A stretch of 52,494 nucleotides of DNA from Kitasatospora aureofaciens. GTDB lineage: Bacteria; Actinomycetota; Actinomycetes; Streptomycetales; Streptomycetaceae. A program made the position numbers and the translations under genes. The stretch's first letter is position 1. Each line of letters starts with the position of its first letter. The notes below the pieces were generated by a model. It was not told the DNA's origin. It did not search any database and saw only the letters and a program-made list of their open reading frames with translations. The stretch is taken from positions 1 through 52,494 of the forward strand of contig NZ_JPRF03000047.1 in NCBI RefSeq assembly GCF_001188955.3. Reading direction: 5' to 3'. Shown here piece after piece: positions 39,462 to 48,688 of this stretch.

Positions 39462-41195
39462 CTACGGCCGGGGGATGTTGCGCAGGTTGCTGCGCGCCAG
39501 GTCGACCATCCGCCCCACGCCGCCCGACAGCACCGTCTTCCCCGCCGCCAGCGCGAAGCCCTTCAGCTGGGCGGCGGTGATCCGCGGCGGGATGGACAGT
39601 GCGTTGGGGTCGGTGACCACGTCCACCAGGGCCGGACCGGGCCGCTCCAGGGCCTCCGCCAGCACCTCCCGCACCCGGCCCGGTTCGGCGACCCGCTTGG
39701 CCGGGATGCCCATCGCCCGGGCGATGCCGGCGTAGTCCACGTCCCCGTTGTCGATCTCGGACTCCGGGTAGCCGGAGACCAGCATCTCCAGCTTGATCAT
39801 GCCGAGCGCGCCGTTGTTGAAGACCACCGTCTTCACCGGCAGCCGGTGCTTGGCCACCGTGAGCAGCTCGCCGAGCAGCATGCCGATCCCGCCGTCGCCC
39901 GCCATCGCGATCACCTGCCGCCCCGGGCAGGCGAGTTGGGCGCCGATCGCGTGCGGGAGGGCGTTGGCCATCGAGCCGTGCAGGAAGGAGCCGATCACCC
40001 GGCGGCGGCCGTTCGGCTGGAGGTAGCGGGCGGCCCAGACGTTGTTCATGCCGGTGTCCACGGTGAACACCGCGTCGTCGGCGGCCACGTCGTCCAGCAC
40101 CGAGGCGACGTACTCGGGGTGGATCGGCAGGTGCTTCTCGATGTCCCGGGTGTAGGCGCCGATCACGTCCTCCAGGGACCGGCAGTGCTTGCTCAGCATG
40201 CCGTCCAGGAAGGAACGGTCCTTCTCGGCGTCCAGCAGCGGCAGCACGGCCCGCAGGGTGGCCGCGACGTCCCCGTGCACGGCCAGCTCCAGCGCGGTGC
40301 GGCGGCCCAGCCTGGTCGCGTCGTGGTCGACCTGGACGGTGTGCACCTGCGGCAGAAAGGAGTCGTACGGGAAGTCGGTGCCGAGCAGCAGCACCAGGTC
40401 GGCGGAGTGCAGCGCCTCGTGGCAGGCGCCGTAGCCGAGCAGGCCGCTCATCCCCACGTCGTACGGGTTGTCGTACTGGATCCACTCCTTGCCACGCAGC
40501 GAGTGCCCGACCGGCGCGTTCAGCGCCTGCGCGACCGCCATCACCTCGGCGTGCGCGCCGCGCACCCCGGCGCCGCAGAACAGGGCCACCCGGCGGGCCG
40601 CGTTGAGCAGCCGGGCCAGCTCCTGCACCTGGGACCAGGGCGGCGCGGCGACCGCCTGCTCGGTGAGGAAGTGGCTGGTGCCGGTCGGCCCGGCGGCGGG
40701 CAGGGCGGCGACGTCGCCGGGGAAGGCCAGCACCGAGACGCCGTGCGAGCCCAGCGCGTGCTGGATCGCGACCCGCAGCAGCCGGGGCAGCTGGGCGGGG
40801 GTGGAGAGCATCTCGCACCAGTTGCTGCAGTCGGTGAACACCCGCTCGGGGTGGGTCTCCTGGAAGAAACCGGTGCCGATCTGCCCGGACGGGATGTGCG
40901 AGGCCAGCGCGAGCACCGGCAGGCCGCTGCGCTGGGCGTCGTACAGGCCCTGTACCAGGTGGGTGTTGCCGGGGCCGCAGGAGCCGGCGCAGACCGCGAG
41001 GCGGCCGCTGAGCTCGGCCTCGGCGGCGGCCGCGAACGCCCCCGCCTCCTCGTTGCGCACGTGCACCCAGCTGATGCCCTCGGCCCGGCGGATCGCGTCG
41101 ACCACGGGGTTGAGGCTGTCGCCCACGACGCCGTAGACCCGCTCCACGCCGGCCTGCCGGAGCACCTCCACCATCTGTTCGGCCACGGTCGCCAC
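39462..41195 (-). CDS. poxB: Pyruvate:quinone oxidoreductase (pyruvate oxidase), PoxB-like
   Basis: 577 aa ThDP enzyme: N-terminal PYR domain with catalytic Glu in VRNEEAGAFAAAA and GSCGPGNTHLVQGLYDA, central FAD/Rossmann domain (ARRVALFCGAGVRGAHAEV), and C-terminal PP domain with the ThDP motif AGDGGIGMLLGE...VVFNN. It converts pyruvate to acetate and CO2, passing electrons to quinones at the membrane. GTG at 41195 (VATVAEQMVEVL) has GGGAAG upstream. Confidence 0.9.
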   Translation of the reverse strand: MATVAEQMVEVLRQAGVERVYGVVGDSLNPVVDAIRRAEGISWVHVRNEEAGAFAAAAEAELSGRLAVCAGSCGPGNTHLVQGLYDAQRSGLPVLALASHIPSGQIGTGFFQETHPERVFTDCSNWCEMLSTPAQLPRLLRVAIQHALGSHGVSVLAFPGDVAALPAAGPTGTSHFLTEQAVAAPPWSQVQELARLLNAARRVALFCGAGVRGAHAEVMAVAQALNAPVGHSLRGKEWIQYDNPYDVGMSGLLGYGACHEALHSADLVLLLGTDFPYDSFLPQVHTVQVDHDATRLGRRTALELAVHGDVAATLRAVLPLLDAEKDRSFLDGMLSKHCRSLEDVIGAYTRDIEKHLPIHPEYVASVLDDVAADDAVFTVDTGMNNVWAARYLQPNGRRRVIGSFLHGSMANALPHAIGAQLACPGRQVIAMAGDGGIGMLLGELLTVAKHRLPVKTVVFNNGALGMIKLEMLVSGYPESEIDNGDVDYAGIARAMGIPAKRVAEPGRVREVLAEALERPGPALVDVVTDPNALSIPPRITAAQLKGFALAAGKTVLSGGVGRMVDLARSNLRNIPRP

Positions 41196-41336
41196 GGGGA
41201 CTTCCCTTCGATCGCCACAGGACACCTGCACCCTCCGGCGCATCGGCGGGGGCGTGCACCCGGGGTGGGCCGAACGGGTGAGGGCGCGGGGCCCGGGAAC
41301 GGCCCCGCGCCGCGGGGACGGGCGGGAGTGGCCGGG

Positions 41337-43742
41337 CTACTCCGCCGCCAGGTGGTCCTGCTGGCCGAGCTTGCCCGCGGCCAGGCCCGCCTGGGCCTGG
41401 CGGCGGGCCGGTTCGCGGCCCGGCGGCTGGGCGCAGGGCTCCTGGGCGGGCGGGACGGTGGTGGGCAGGGTGACCGGGGAGCCGGCCTTGACCTGGACCG
41501 CCTCGCCGTCGTGCCGCAGGTGGATCACCTCGCCGCGGCGCAGTGTGTAGGTGGTGCCCCCGTGGGTGATCCGGACGCCGAGCAGTTGGTCGCGCACCAT
41601 CAGGGAGAAGCTCAGCTTCATCAGGCCGGCGGGCAGCCGGGGGCGGAAGTCGAGCACCTCGCCGTGGTCGCGCAGTCCGCCGAAACCGGCCACCAGGGCG
41701 ACGCAGGCGCCCGCGAGCGAGGCCATGTGGAGGCCGTCGCGGGTGTTGCCGCCGAGGTCGTGGAGGTCCATCAGCGCCGCCTCCGCCGTGTAGTCGTAGG
41801 CGAGGTCGAGCTGGCCGACCTCGGCGGCGATGACGGCCTGGGTGCAGGCGGACAGCGAGGAGTCGCGGACGGTGAGCCGCTCGTAGTAGGCGAAGTTGCG
41901 GGCCTTCTGCTCGTCGGTGAAGGCGTCGCCGCGGACCTGCATGGCGAGCACCAGGTCGGCCTGCTTGACCACCTGCTTGCGGTACAGGTCGAAGTACGGG
42001 TAGTGCAGCAGCAGCGGGTACTTCTCCGGCGGGGTGCCCTCGAAGTCCCAGACCTGGTGGTGGGTGAAGCCGTCGGCCTGGGGGTGGACGCCGAGGTTCT
42101 CGTCGTACGGGACGTACATCGCGGCGGCGGCGTCGCGCCAGGCGGCGGTCTCCTCGGTGTCGACGCCGAGCTCGCCGGCCTCGCGCGGGTGGCGAACGGC
42201 GGCCTCGGCGGCGGCGCGCAGGTTCGTCTGCGCCATCAGGTTGGTGTAGACGTTGTTGTCGGCGACGGCGCTGTACTCGTCGGGGCCGGTGACGCCCTCG
42301 ATCCGGAACTTCCCGGCGCTGTCGTGGTGGCCGAGCGAGCGCCACATCCGGGCGGTCTCCACCAGGAGTTCGAGGCCGTACTCGCGCTCGAACTCGTGGT
42401 CCCCGGTGGCCCGGACGTAGCGGGCGACGGCGGAGGCGATGTCGGCGCCGATGTGGAAGGCGGCGGTGCCGGCCGGCCAGTACCCGGAGCACTCCTCGCC
42501 GCGGATCGTTCGCCAGGGGAACACCGCTCCGGACAGCCCGAGTTGGGCCGCTCGTTCGCGGGCGAGCGGGAGGGTGGTGTGCCGCCAGCGCAGGGCCTGG
42601 TTGACGGCGCCGGGCAGGCAGTAGGTGAGCACCGGCAGGACGAAGGCCTCGGTGTCCCAGAAGCTGTGGCCGTCGTAGCCGGGGCCGGTCAACCCCTTGG
42701 CGGGGATGGCTCGTTCCTCGCTGCGGGCGCCGGCCTGGAGGACGTGGAAGACGGCGAACCGGACGGCCTGCTGGAGTTCGACGTCGCCCTCGATCTCGAC
42801 GTCGCTGGTCTCCCAGAACTCCCTGAGGTAGTCCGCCTGTTCGGCGACCAGGCCGTCCCAGCCGGTGTACCGGGCGGCGGTCAGCGCGGCCTCGACCTGG
42901 TCCCGCACGGCGGGCAGCGAGCGGGTGCCGGACCAGCCGTAGGACATGAACTTGACCAGCCGGAGCCGCTGCCCGGGCTCCAGCACGGTGGTGACGCTGA
43001 TCCGGCAGTGGTCGGACTCGGCCTCGGCGACGGTGTCCAGCCGCTCCGGGCCCTCGATGACGTGGTCCATCCCGGCGGCGACCCGGATGCCGCTGAACCG
43101 GGTGCGGTGCACCAGGACGGCCTTGGTGCCGCTGGCGTGGTGCGCCTCGGCCTGCAGCGGGGCCTCCAGGACGGCGGCGGCGCGCGGGTCGCCCTCGGGG
43201 CCGCCGGGCAGCTGCTCGTTGGCGACCAGCTCGGACTGGAGCACGACCCGCACCGGCCCGTCCACCGCCTCGACGCTGTACTCCACGGCCGCGATGGCGC
43301 GCTGGGTGAGCGAGACGAGCCGGGAGGAGCGCACCCGGATGGTCCGCCCGGCCGGGGAGGTCCACTCGCACTCGCGGTGCAGCAGGCCCTCGCGGAAGTC
43401 CAACCATCGGGTGTGGCCAACCAGTTCGCCGTAGCGCAGGTCGAAGGGCTCGTCGTCCACCAGCAGCCGGATGATCTTGCCGTTGGTGACGTTGATGACG
43501 CTCTGGCTGGACTCCGGGTAGCCGTAGCCGCCCTCGCCGTACGGCAGCGGGCGCAGCTCGAAGACGCCGTTGAGGTAGGTGCCGGGCAGGCCGTGCGGCT
43601 CGCCCTCGTCCAGGTTGGCGCGCAGGCCGATGTGCCCGTTGGACAGCGCGAAGACGGACTCGGCGCGCGCCATCGAGGTGGCGTCCACCCCGTGTTCGGT
43701 GATCTGCCAGGGGTCGACGGAGAAGTTGTCCGCGGGACTCAT
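41337..43742 (-). CDS. Glycoside hydrolase family 65 disaccharide phosphorylase
   Basis: 801 aa. GH65 layout: N-terminal beta-sandwich (SNGHIGLRANLDEGEPHGLPGTYLNG), (alpha/alpha)6 barrel with DGHSFWDTEAFVLPVL and the catalytic acid Glu489 in GVTGPDEYSAVADNN, and a C-terminal beta domain. It phosphorolyses maltose-, trehalose- or kojibiose-like sugars to beta-glucose 1-phosphate; which one cannot be told. The paired beta-phosphoglucomutase upstream completes the route to glucose 6-phosphate. ATG at 43742 with GAGGTG. The C-terminal ~40 residues are a non-conserved Gln/Pro/Ala tail. Confidence 0.92.
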   Translation of the reverse strand: MSPADNFSVDPWQITEHGVDATSMARAESVFALSNGHIGLRANLDEGEPHGLPGTYLNGVFELRPLPYGEGGYGYPESSQSVINVTNGKIIRLLVDDEPFDLRYGELVGHTRWLDFREGLLHRECEWTSPAGRTIRVRSSRLVSLTQRAIAAVEYSVEAVDGPVRVVLQSELVANEQLPGGPEGDPRAAAVLEAPLQAEAHHASGTKAVLVHRTRFSGIRVAAGMDHVIEGPERLDTVAEAESDHCRISVTTVLEPGQRLRLVKFMSYGWSGTRSLPAVRDQVEAALTAARYTGWDGLVAEQADYLREFWETSDVEIEGDVELQQAVRFAVFHVLQAGARSEERAIPAKGLTGPGYDGHSFWDTEAFVLPVLTYCLPGAVNQALRWRHTTLPLARERAAQLGLSGAVFPWRTIRGEECSGYWPAGTAAFHIGADIASAVARYVRATGDHEFEREYGLELLVETARMWRSLGHHDSAGKFRIEGVTGPDEYSAVADNNVYTNLMAQTNLRAAAEAAVRHPREAGELGVDTEETAAWRDAAAAMYVPYDENLGVHPQADGFTHHQVWDFEGTPPEKYPLLLHYPYFDLYRKQVVKQADLVLAMQVRGDAFTDEQKARNFAYYERLTVRDSSLSACTQAVIAAEVGQLDLAYDYTAEAALMDLHDLGGNTRDGLHMASLAGACVALVAGFGGLRDHGEVLDFRPRLPAGLMKLSFSLMVRDQLLGVRITHGGTTYTLRRGEVIHLRHDGEAVQVKAGSPVTLPTTVPPAQEPCAQPPGREPARRQAQAGLAAGKLGQQDHLAAE

Positions 43743-43801
43743 GCGCCCACCTCGCTCCGCTCGGCAGGGGCATTCGCCCACACGCGCCCCTCGACGGTCC
43801 T

Positions 43802-43822
43802 CCCCCGGCCTCCGGCCGGGGG
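43802..43822 (-). terminator. Intercistronic stem-loop between beta-PGM and GH65
   Basis: CCCCCGGCC (43802-43810), TCC, GGCCGGGGG (43814-43822), a 9-bp stem in the 100-bp gap. It may attenuate or adjust relative expression rather than fully terminate. Confidence 0.5.
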
Positions 43823-43842
43823 GACCCCCGTGCTCCGCTCGC

Positions 43843-44592
43843 TCATGCTTTCCCCTCCCCCAGCAGCTCGGAGAGGTCGTCGACGACCACCGTGGCCCCG
43901 TCGCGGCGCAGTTCGTCGGCCTGTCCGGTGCGGTTGACCCCGACCACCGCGCCGAAGCCGCCGGCCCGGCCGGAGGCGACCCCGGCGAGGGCGTCCTCGA
44001 AGACGACGGCGTGCGCGGGTTCGACGCCGAGCTCGCGGGCGGCGTACAGGTAGGTGTCCGGGGCGGGCTTGCCGGGCAGGGCCTGCCGCTTGGCGACCAC
44101 GCCGTCCACGATCAGGTCGAAGAGGTCCAGGATGCCCGCCGAGCGCAGCACGTCGCGGCAGTTGGCGCTGGAGGAGACCACCGCGCTGGGCAGCCCCAGC
44201 TCGCGCAGCCGGCGCACGTAGGCGACCGAGCCCTCGTACGGCGCGACGCCCTGCTCGCGGATCAGCCGCAGCACGGTGTCGTTCTTGGCCCGGCTGATCC
44301 CCTGCACGGTACGGGCGTTCGGCGGGTCGTCCTCGGTGCCCTCGGGCAGGTCGATGCCCCGGCTGTGCAGGAAGGCCCGGGTGCCGTCGAGGCGCGGTCG
44401 GCCGTCCACGTAGGTGTCGTAGTCGGTGACGGCGTCGAAGGGGACGAACTGCCCGCCGGTGCGGGCGGCTTCGGCGCGCAGGAAGGCGTCGAAGGTGTCC
44501 TTCCAGGCCGCGGCGTGCACCGTGGCGGTCTGGGTGAGCACTCCGTCGAGGTCGAAGAGGAAAGCGCGGATGTCGTCGGGTAGCCCCAGCAT
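43843..44592 (-). CDS. Beta-phosphoglucomutase-family HAD hydrolase
   Basis: 249 aa HAD: motif I FLFDLDGVLTQTA, cap-domain ARTVQGISRAKND, motif II VVSSSANC, Lys in GKPAPDTYLYAA and motif IV FEDALAGVASGRAGGF. It interconverts beta-G1P and G6P, matching the product of the adjacent GH65 enzyme. Such pairs are the standard maltose/trehalose phosphorylase route. ATG at 44592. Confidence 0.9.
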   Translation of the reverse strand: MLGLPDDIRAFLFDLDGVLTQTATVHAAAWKDTFDAFLRAEAARTGGQFVPFDAVTDYDTYVDGRPRLDGTRAFLHSRGIDLPEGTEDDPPNARTVQGISRAKNDTVLRLIREQGVAPYEGSVAYVRRLRELGLPSAVVSSSANCRDVLRSAGILDLFDLIVDGVVAKRQALPGKPAPDTYLYAARELGVEPAHAVVFEDALAGVASGRAGGFGAVVGVNRTGQADELRRDGATVVVDDLSELLGEGKA

Positions 44593-44695
44593 GGGTGCAG
44601 TCTGCCCCAGGGAGCGCGGGGGATGCCGCCCATTCCCGGCGGCGCGTCGCGGGAAGGGCGGCGTCCGGTCGCCGCGGCGGTGAAGGGCGGCGGGA

Positions 44696-45496
44696 TCAGG
44701 GCGAGTCGGGCAGCTGGGCCTCGGGCGCCTGGATGACGGCGAAGACCGCGCCCTGCGGGTCCTTGACCACGGCCATCCGGCCGGACTGCATGTCGAACGG
44801 CGGCTGGACCACCGTGCCGTTCTGCTTGACCAGGGCGTCCACCACCGAGTCGGTGTCGTCCACCGAGAAGTACGGCATCCAGTGCGAGGGCGTGCCGGCG
44901 TCCAGGTACTTCGGGATCTCCTGCATGCCGCCCACCGTGCGGTCGCCGACGTTCAGCGAGTAGTAACCGTCCATGCCCTGGATGGTGGCCGGGCGCAGGC
45001 CCAGGGCCGACTGGTAGAAGCCGCCGGCCGCGCCGGTGTCGGCGGTGTTGAGCTCGTTCCAGACCAGTGCGCCGGGCTCGTTGACCACGCCCGCGCCGAT
45101 GAAGTCCATCGCCTGCCAGACGCCGAACACCGCGCCGGTCGGGTCGGCGGCGACCATCATCCGGCCGAGCGCGCCGACGTCCATCGGGTCGTACAGGACC
45201 GTGCCGCCGGCCCCGGCGATGGCGGCCCTGGCCGCGTCGACGTCGTCCGAGGCGAGGTAGGTGGTCCAGGCGACCGGGGGCAGCGGCTGGCCCTCGGGCC
45301 CGGACTGCGCCATGATCCCGGCGACCGGGCGGCCGCCCAGCGTGCACACGGCGTAACCGCCGAACTCTGCCGGGCCGATCTCACCCTGCCAGCCGAACAG
45401 GTCACGGTAGAAGTCGAGCGCGGCCTGCTGGTCGCTCGCCATCAGGTCGATCCAGCACGGGGTGCCGGGCTTGTACGGGTCGGTCACTACGGGCAT
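44696..45496 (-). CDS. Two-domain VOC (glyoxalase-like) protein
   Basis: 266 aa, two VOC modules: PGTPCWIDLMASDQQAALDFYRDLFGW and EPGALVWNELNTADTGAAGGFYQSALGL, each ending with DPTGAVFGVWQ or DPQGAVFAVIQ. The family includes hydroxylases, resistance proteins and dioxygenases; the role here is unknown. ATG at 45496 with GGGAGG. A second two-domain VOC protein with the same start (GYAIGAPCWADC) lies at 51252. Confidence 0.85.
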   Translation of the reverse strand: MPVVTDPYKPGTPCWIDLMASDQQAALDFYRDLFGWQGEIGPAEFGGYAVCTLGGRPVAGIMAQSGPEGQPLPPVAWTTYLASDDVDAARAAIAGAGGTVLYDPMDVGALGRMMVAADPTGAVFGVWQAMDFIGAGVVNEPGALVWNELNTADTGAAGGFYQSALGLRPATIQGMDGYYSLNVGDRTVGGMQEIPKYLDAGTPSHWMPYFSVDDTDSVVDALVKQNGTVVQPPFDMQSGRMAVVKDPQGAVFAVIQAPEAQLPDSP

Positions 45497-45685
45497 TGCT
45501 GGGCCTCCCGGAGGCGGTGGTGGCCGGCTGTGGTCGTCGGGCGGGCGGGGCCCGGCCCGACCGGTACGGCCGTCCGCGCGGACGGCGGTACGACGGGGTA
45601 CACCGCCCACCTTCGGCCCGCCGCCGCGTTCCCGCCACCGGACGGCGCCCTGGCGGGCGACCGGCGGCCCGGGGCCGCCGGCTGC

Positions 45686-46135
45686 TCACTGCTCGTCGTG
45701 GCGCATCGTGGTGACGAAGTACGGCTGCACCTTGCCGCTCTGTGCGTAGTCCTTGAGCCGGACCAGCAGTTCGGCCCAGGTGCCGGCCACCATCGGGACG
45801 CCCGCCTCGCTGCCCGGCTGCCAGCCGCCGTGCCGGAAGAGCAGCCGGGTGCGGTCGGGCGCGTCGGGCTGGTCGGCGAGGTCCCAGCTGATCCAGGTGC
45901 CGGCCCAGTGCGGCGGGAACGCCCCGGCGTTGGCCCACAGCACCCGGTCCCGGTCGGCCCGCTCCCGACGCAGCCGGAACGGCTCGGGGACGCCGGGGAA
46001 GTCGAAGAGCAGCACGTCGCCCTCGCGGTCCACACCGGTGGTCCACCAGCTGGTCAGCCCGTCGTGGGTGTTCAGCGCGTCGAGCACGGCCGCGCGGGGC
46101 GCGGCGATGTCGATCTGCATGGCGATCTCGGGCAC
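45686..46135 (-). CDS. SRPBCC/AHSA1-like START-domain protein
   Basis: 149 aa. EIAMQIDIAAPRAAVLDAL opening, GLTSWWTTGVDREGDVLLFDFPG, and a long C-terminal helix MVAGTWAELLVRLKDYAQSGK, the usual helix-grip fold binding hydrophobic ligands. GTG at 46135 follows an AAGGCGGA; ATG at 46120 is an alternative. It lies 189 bp upstream of the VOC gene and possibly shares its operon. Confidence 0.82.
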   Translation of the reverse strand: MPEIAMQIDIAAPRAAVLDALNTHDGLTSWWTTGVDREGDVLLFDFPGVPEPFRLRRERADRDRVLWANAGAFPPHWAGTWISWDLADQPDAPDRTRLLFRHGGWQPGSEAGVPMVAGTWAELLVRLKDYAQSGKVQPYFVTTMRHDEQ

Positions 46136-46241
46136 GGAGTCCGCCTTTCGGTGACCGGTGGGGCCCCCACTACCTGCCACGATGGCACGGCCCCGGGACG
46201 CACGCGCCCCGGGGCCGTCCCCGTCGGTCCGGTGCCCGCGG

Positions 46242-47978
46242 TCAGCCGCCGCTGCCGTAGGTGGTGTTCGCGCAGATGTCGTCGTCCGCCGAGCGGGCGT
46301 CGTTGGTGACGGTGGTGGGCAGCGGCGCCGCGGGCGTCTGGGCGCCCGGGGTGGTGCTCGCGGTGCCGGCCGTGGTCGTCCCCATGCCGTTGGCCGCGGC
46401 GAAGTCCTGGCCGACGATCACCGAGATGCCCCGCGCGCTGCTGGGCTCCAGGCTGGCGCCCGGGAACAGCGCGGCGACCTTCTCGGCGTTCGCCTTCTGG
46501 CTGGTGCTGTACTCGATCGTGGTGGTCTTGTACTTGGTGCTCGCCGCCTGGCCCGCCGTGCTGGCGGCGAACTTGGCGCCCTTGAGCAGGTCGGTCGCCT
46601 TGCCGGCCAGGCCGTTGGCGACGGTGCCGTTGTAGACCGCGACCTTGATCGAGGCGTTGGAGGCGTCCCCGGCCGGGGCGGCGGGCGTGCTGGGCGCGGC
46701 CTGCTGCGGGGGGGCGCTCGGGCTGCCGCCGGCGTCCGGCTGCTGGCCGGTGGCGTTCTGGCCGTCGATGGTCTGGTCGGCCCTGAGGGTCTCCCAGAGC
46801 TTGTTGGCGTCCGGCTGGACCAGGTCGATGTTGGCGTCCTGGGTGCGGTAACGCCAGGGCGCCGTCACGAACTTGAGGTCGTGCATGTCGATGTTCTTGA
46901 GCGACAGGCCGAAGGAGAGCAGCTTGTCCGCGGAGTCGAGCCCCGGGTCGACGGTCAGCGACTTGGTCGCCGCGTCGGCCAGCGGCAGCAGGTTGGTGGG
47001 GCTCATCCCCTCCTTCTTCATCTTGGTGGCGAGCGAGCTCATGAAGGCCTGCTGGCGCTTCATCCGGCCGATGTCGGAGCCGTCGCCGATGCCGTGCCGC
47101 AGGCGGACGTAGTCGAGGGCCTGCTGTCCCTCGACGGTCTGCTTGCCCTGCGGGAGGACGAGGTTGCCCTTCTTGTGCAGGTTGGGGTTGACGTCGCCCT
47201 CGTAGATCGGCTTCGGGAGGCAGACGTCCACGCCGTTGACGGCCTTGGTCATCGCGGCGAAGCCGTTGAAGTCGACCACGATGGTGTGGTCGACCCGGAT
47301 GCCGGTGACCTTCTCCACCGTGTTCTGGGTGCAGGCCGGGTTGCCGCCGTCGCTGCCGCCGACCGAGAAGGCGGCGTTGAACAGGTCGTTGCCGCCCTTG
47401 GTCCACTTGCCGTTGGGCAGCTTGCAGGACGGTATCGGCACGATCGTGTTGCGCGGGATCGAGATGCCGACGGCGTGCTTGTGGTCGGCGTAGACGTGCA
47501 GCAGGATCGTGGTGTCCGAGCGGGCGCCGCCGTCCTCGCCGCCGCCGAGGTCGGAGTTGTTGCCGCCCCGGCTGTCGGAGCCGATCAGCAGCACGTTGAC
47601 CGGCTTGTTGCCGTCCGCGTCGGCCTGGGCCTCCGGCGGGCGGTCGGTGGCGATCGCGTCGGCGTCGAAGGACTTGATGTTGGCGTTCAGCTTGTAGTAG
47701 ATCGCGCCACCGGTGCCCGCGATCAGCACCAGCACGCCGGCCGCCGACCAGGCGACGATCTTCTTCACGTTCTTCTTGGGCTTGGCGCTGCGCCGTGCTG
47801 CCGCCCGTCCGCCGGAAGTGCCGTCCGCCGCGCCGGCGCCCTTGCCCTGCGCGGCGCGACGGGCCTCGGCCCGGCCGCCGGAGCGCGGCGCGGGCACGGT
47901 GCCCGGTGTACCTTCCGCCGGGAGCGCGTCGGACGCGCTCTCGCCCCGAGCCGGGCTCTCGCCCCTCCGACCTGACAT
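46242..47978 (-). CDS. LytR-CpsA-Psr (LCP) cell-wall ligase with LytR_C domain
   Basis: 578 aa. A basic cytoplasmic N-terminus (~70), one membrane helix (VAWSAAGVLVLIAGTGGAIYY) and an extracellular LCP domain: VNVLLIGSDSRG, RSDTTILLHVYADHKHAVGISIPRNT, VDFNGFAAMTKAVNGVDVCLPKP, and YVRLRHGIGDGSDIGRMKRQQAFM. A Pro/Ala linker precedes the C-terminal LytR_C domain (KVAVYNGTVANGLAGKATDLL). LCP enzymes attach glycopolymers to peptidoglycan from polyprenyl carriers. AAAGG precedes ATG at 47978. It is followed upstream by a relic of a second LCP gene. Confidence 0.93.
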   Translation of the reverse strand: MSGRRGESPARGESASDALPAEGTPGTVPAPRSGGRAEARRAAQGKGAGAADGTSGGRAAARRSAKPKKNVKKIVAWSAAGVLVLIAGTGGAIYYKLNANIKSFDADAIATDRPPEAQADADGNKPVNVLLIGSDSRGGNNSDLGGGEDGGARSDTTILLHVYADHKHAVGISIPRNTIVPIPSCKLPNGKWTKGGNDLFNAAFSVGGSDGGNPACTQNTVEKVTGIRVDHTIVVDFNGFAAMTKAVNGVDVCLPKPIYEGDVNPNLHKKGNLVLPQGKQTVEGQQALDYVRLRHGIGDGSDIGRMKRQQAFMSSLATKMKKEGMSPTNLLPLADAATKSLTVDPGLDSADKLLSFGLSLKNIDMHDLKFVTAPWRYRTQDANIDLVQPDANKLWETLRADQTIDGQNATGQQPDAGGSPSAPPQQAAPSTPAAPAGDASNASIKVAVYNGTVANGLAGKATDLLKGAKFAASTAGQAASTKYKTTTIEYSTSQKANAEKVAALFPGASLEPSSARGISVIVGQDFAAANGMGTTTAGTASTTPGAQTPAAPLPTTVTNDARSADDDICANTTYGSGG

Positions 47979-48256
47979 GCGCGTACCTTTCACCGACGGA
48001 AGCGACGCCCCGGACGATCTGGCGCACCGCACAGGGGGAGACGGTCAGAACCGCTCCCTGGTTGTACGTACGAAGGTCGGTACAGTCCGACCATCGTGGC
48101 TTCCGATCATATTGAGACCGAAGGTGATCACTGACCTCCGGTACACCAACGACCCCGGCAGTCACGGGGAGATCCCTACAGAACCCCCCAAACCACCCGA
48201 TTCGGACTCGGTGCCGTCGAGCGGCTCGGAACACGCGGTCGGCCGTCTCGGAAGAC

Positions 48257-48565
48257 GCAGGGGATGCCGCCGTCGGCCTGGGCGTCGACCATCGGGCCCT
48301 GCCGGGCCACGTTGCTGCCCGGGTCGGTCGGGGCGGCGGTGGGGCGGCCGGAGGCGACGCCGGTGAAGGCGGCGCCGAGGGTCACCACCACGTGGCCGGC
48401 GGCGGCCGGGGCCGACTCGGTGGCGGTGACGCCGTAGCGGGCGGCGATCCGGTCGGCGGCGCCCTCGGCGCCCTTGCCGTAACCGGCCGTGGTGACCTTC
48501 GGCCCGGTGGCGGCCGGGCCGGTCAGGCCCTCCTCGAAGCCCAGGCCGACCAGGACCTTGGCCTC
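48257..48565 (-). pseudogene. Remnant of an LCP protein: orphan LytR_C domain
   Basis: In the minus frame, about 103 codons read EAKVLVGLGFEEGLTGPAA, VTTAGYGKGAEGAADRIAARY, VVVTLGAAFTGVASG and VDAQADGGIPCV, the pattern of a LytR_C domain and the IPCV-type end of Streptomyces LCP proteins. There is no LCP catalytic domain, membrane helix or plausible start; the LuxR-type gene ends at 48689. The frame runs past the expected C-terminus to 48176. Most likely a 5'-deleted pseudogene; a small standalone protein is less likely. Confidence 0.6.
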
Positions 48566-48688
48566 CCGTCCCCGACAGGTCTGTCGCGGCCCGGCGGAAC
48601 ACGGAAACGGATCAGGACGAAACAGTTCGACGGAACTGCCTGCAGTCCAGACTTTTTGAGGAACGATCACCTCCACCGCCGGAAGCGG

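Noticed and set aside
39271..43773. 1500-codon minus-strand frame and the 1363-codon plus-strand frame 39846-43937
   Set aside because: Shadow frames of poxB and the GH65 gene. Their composition is Arg/Pro/Gly-rich and no domain is seen, while the other frame encodes clear enzymes.
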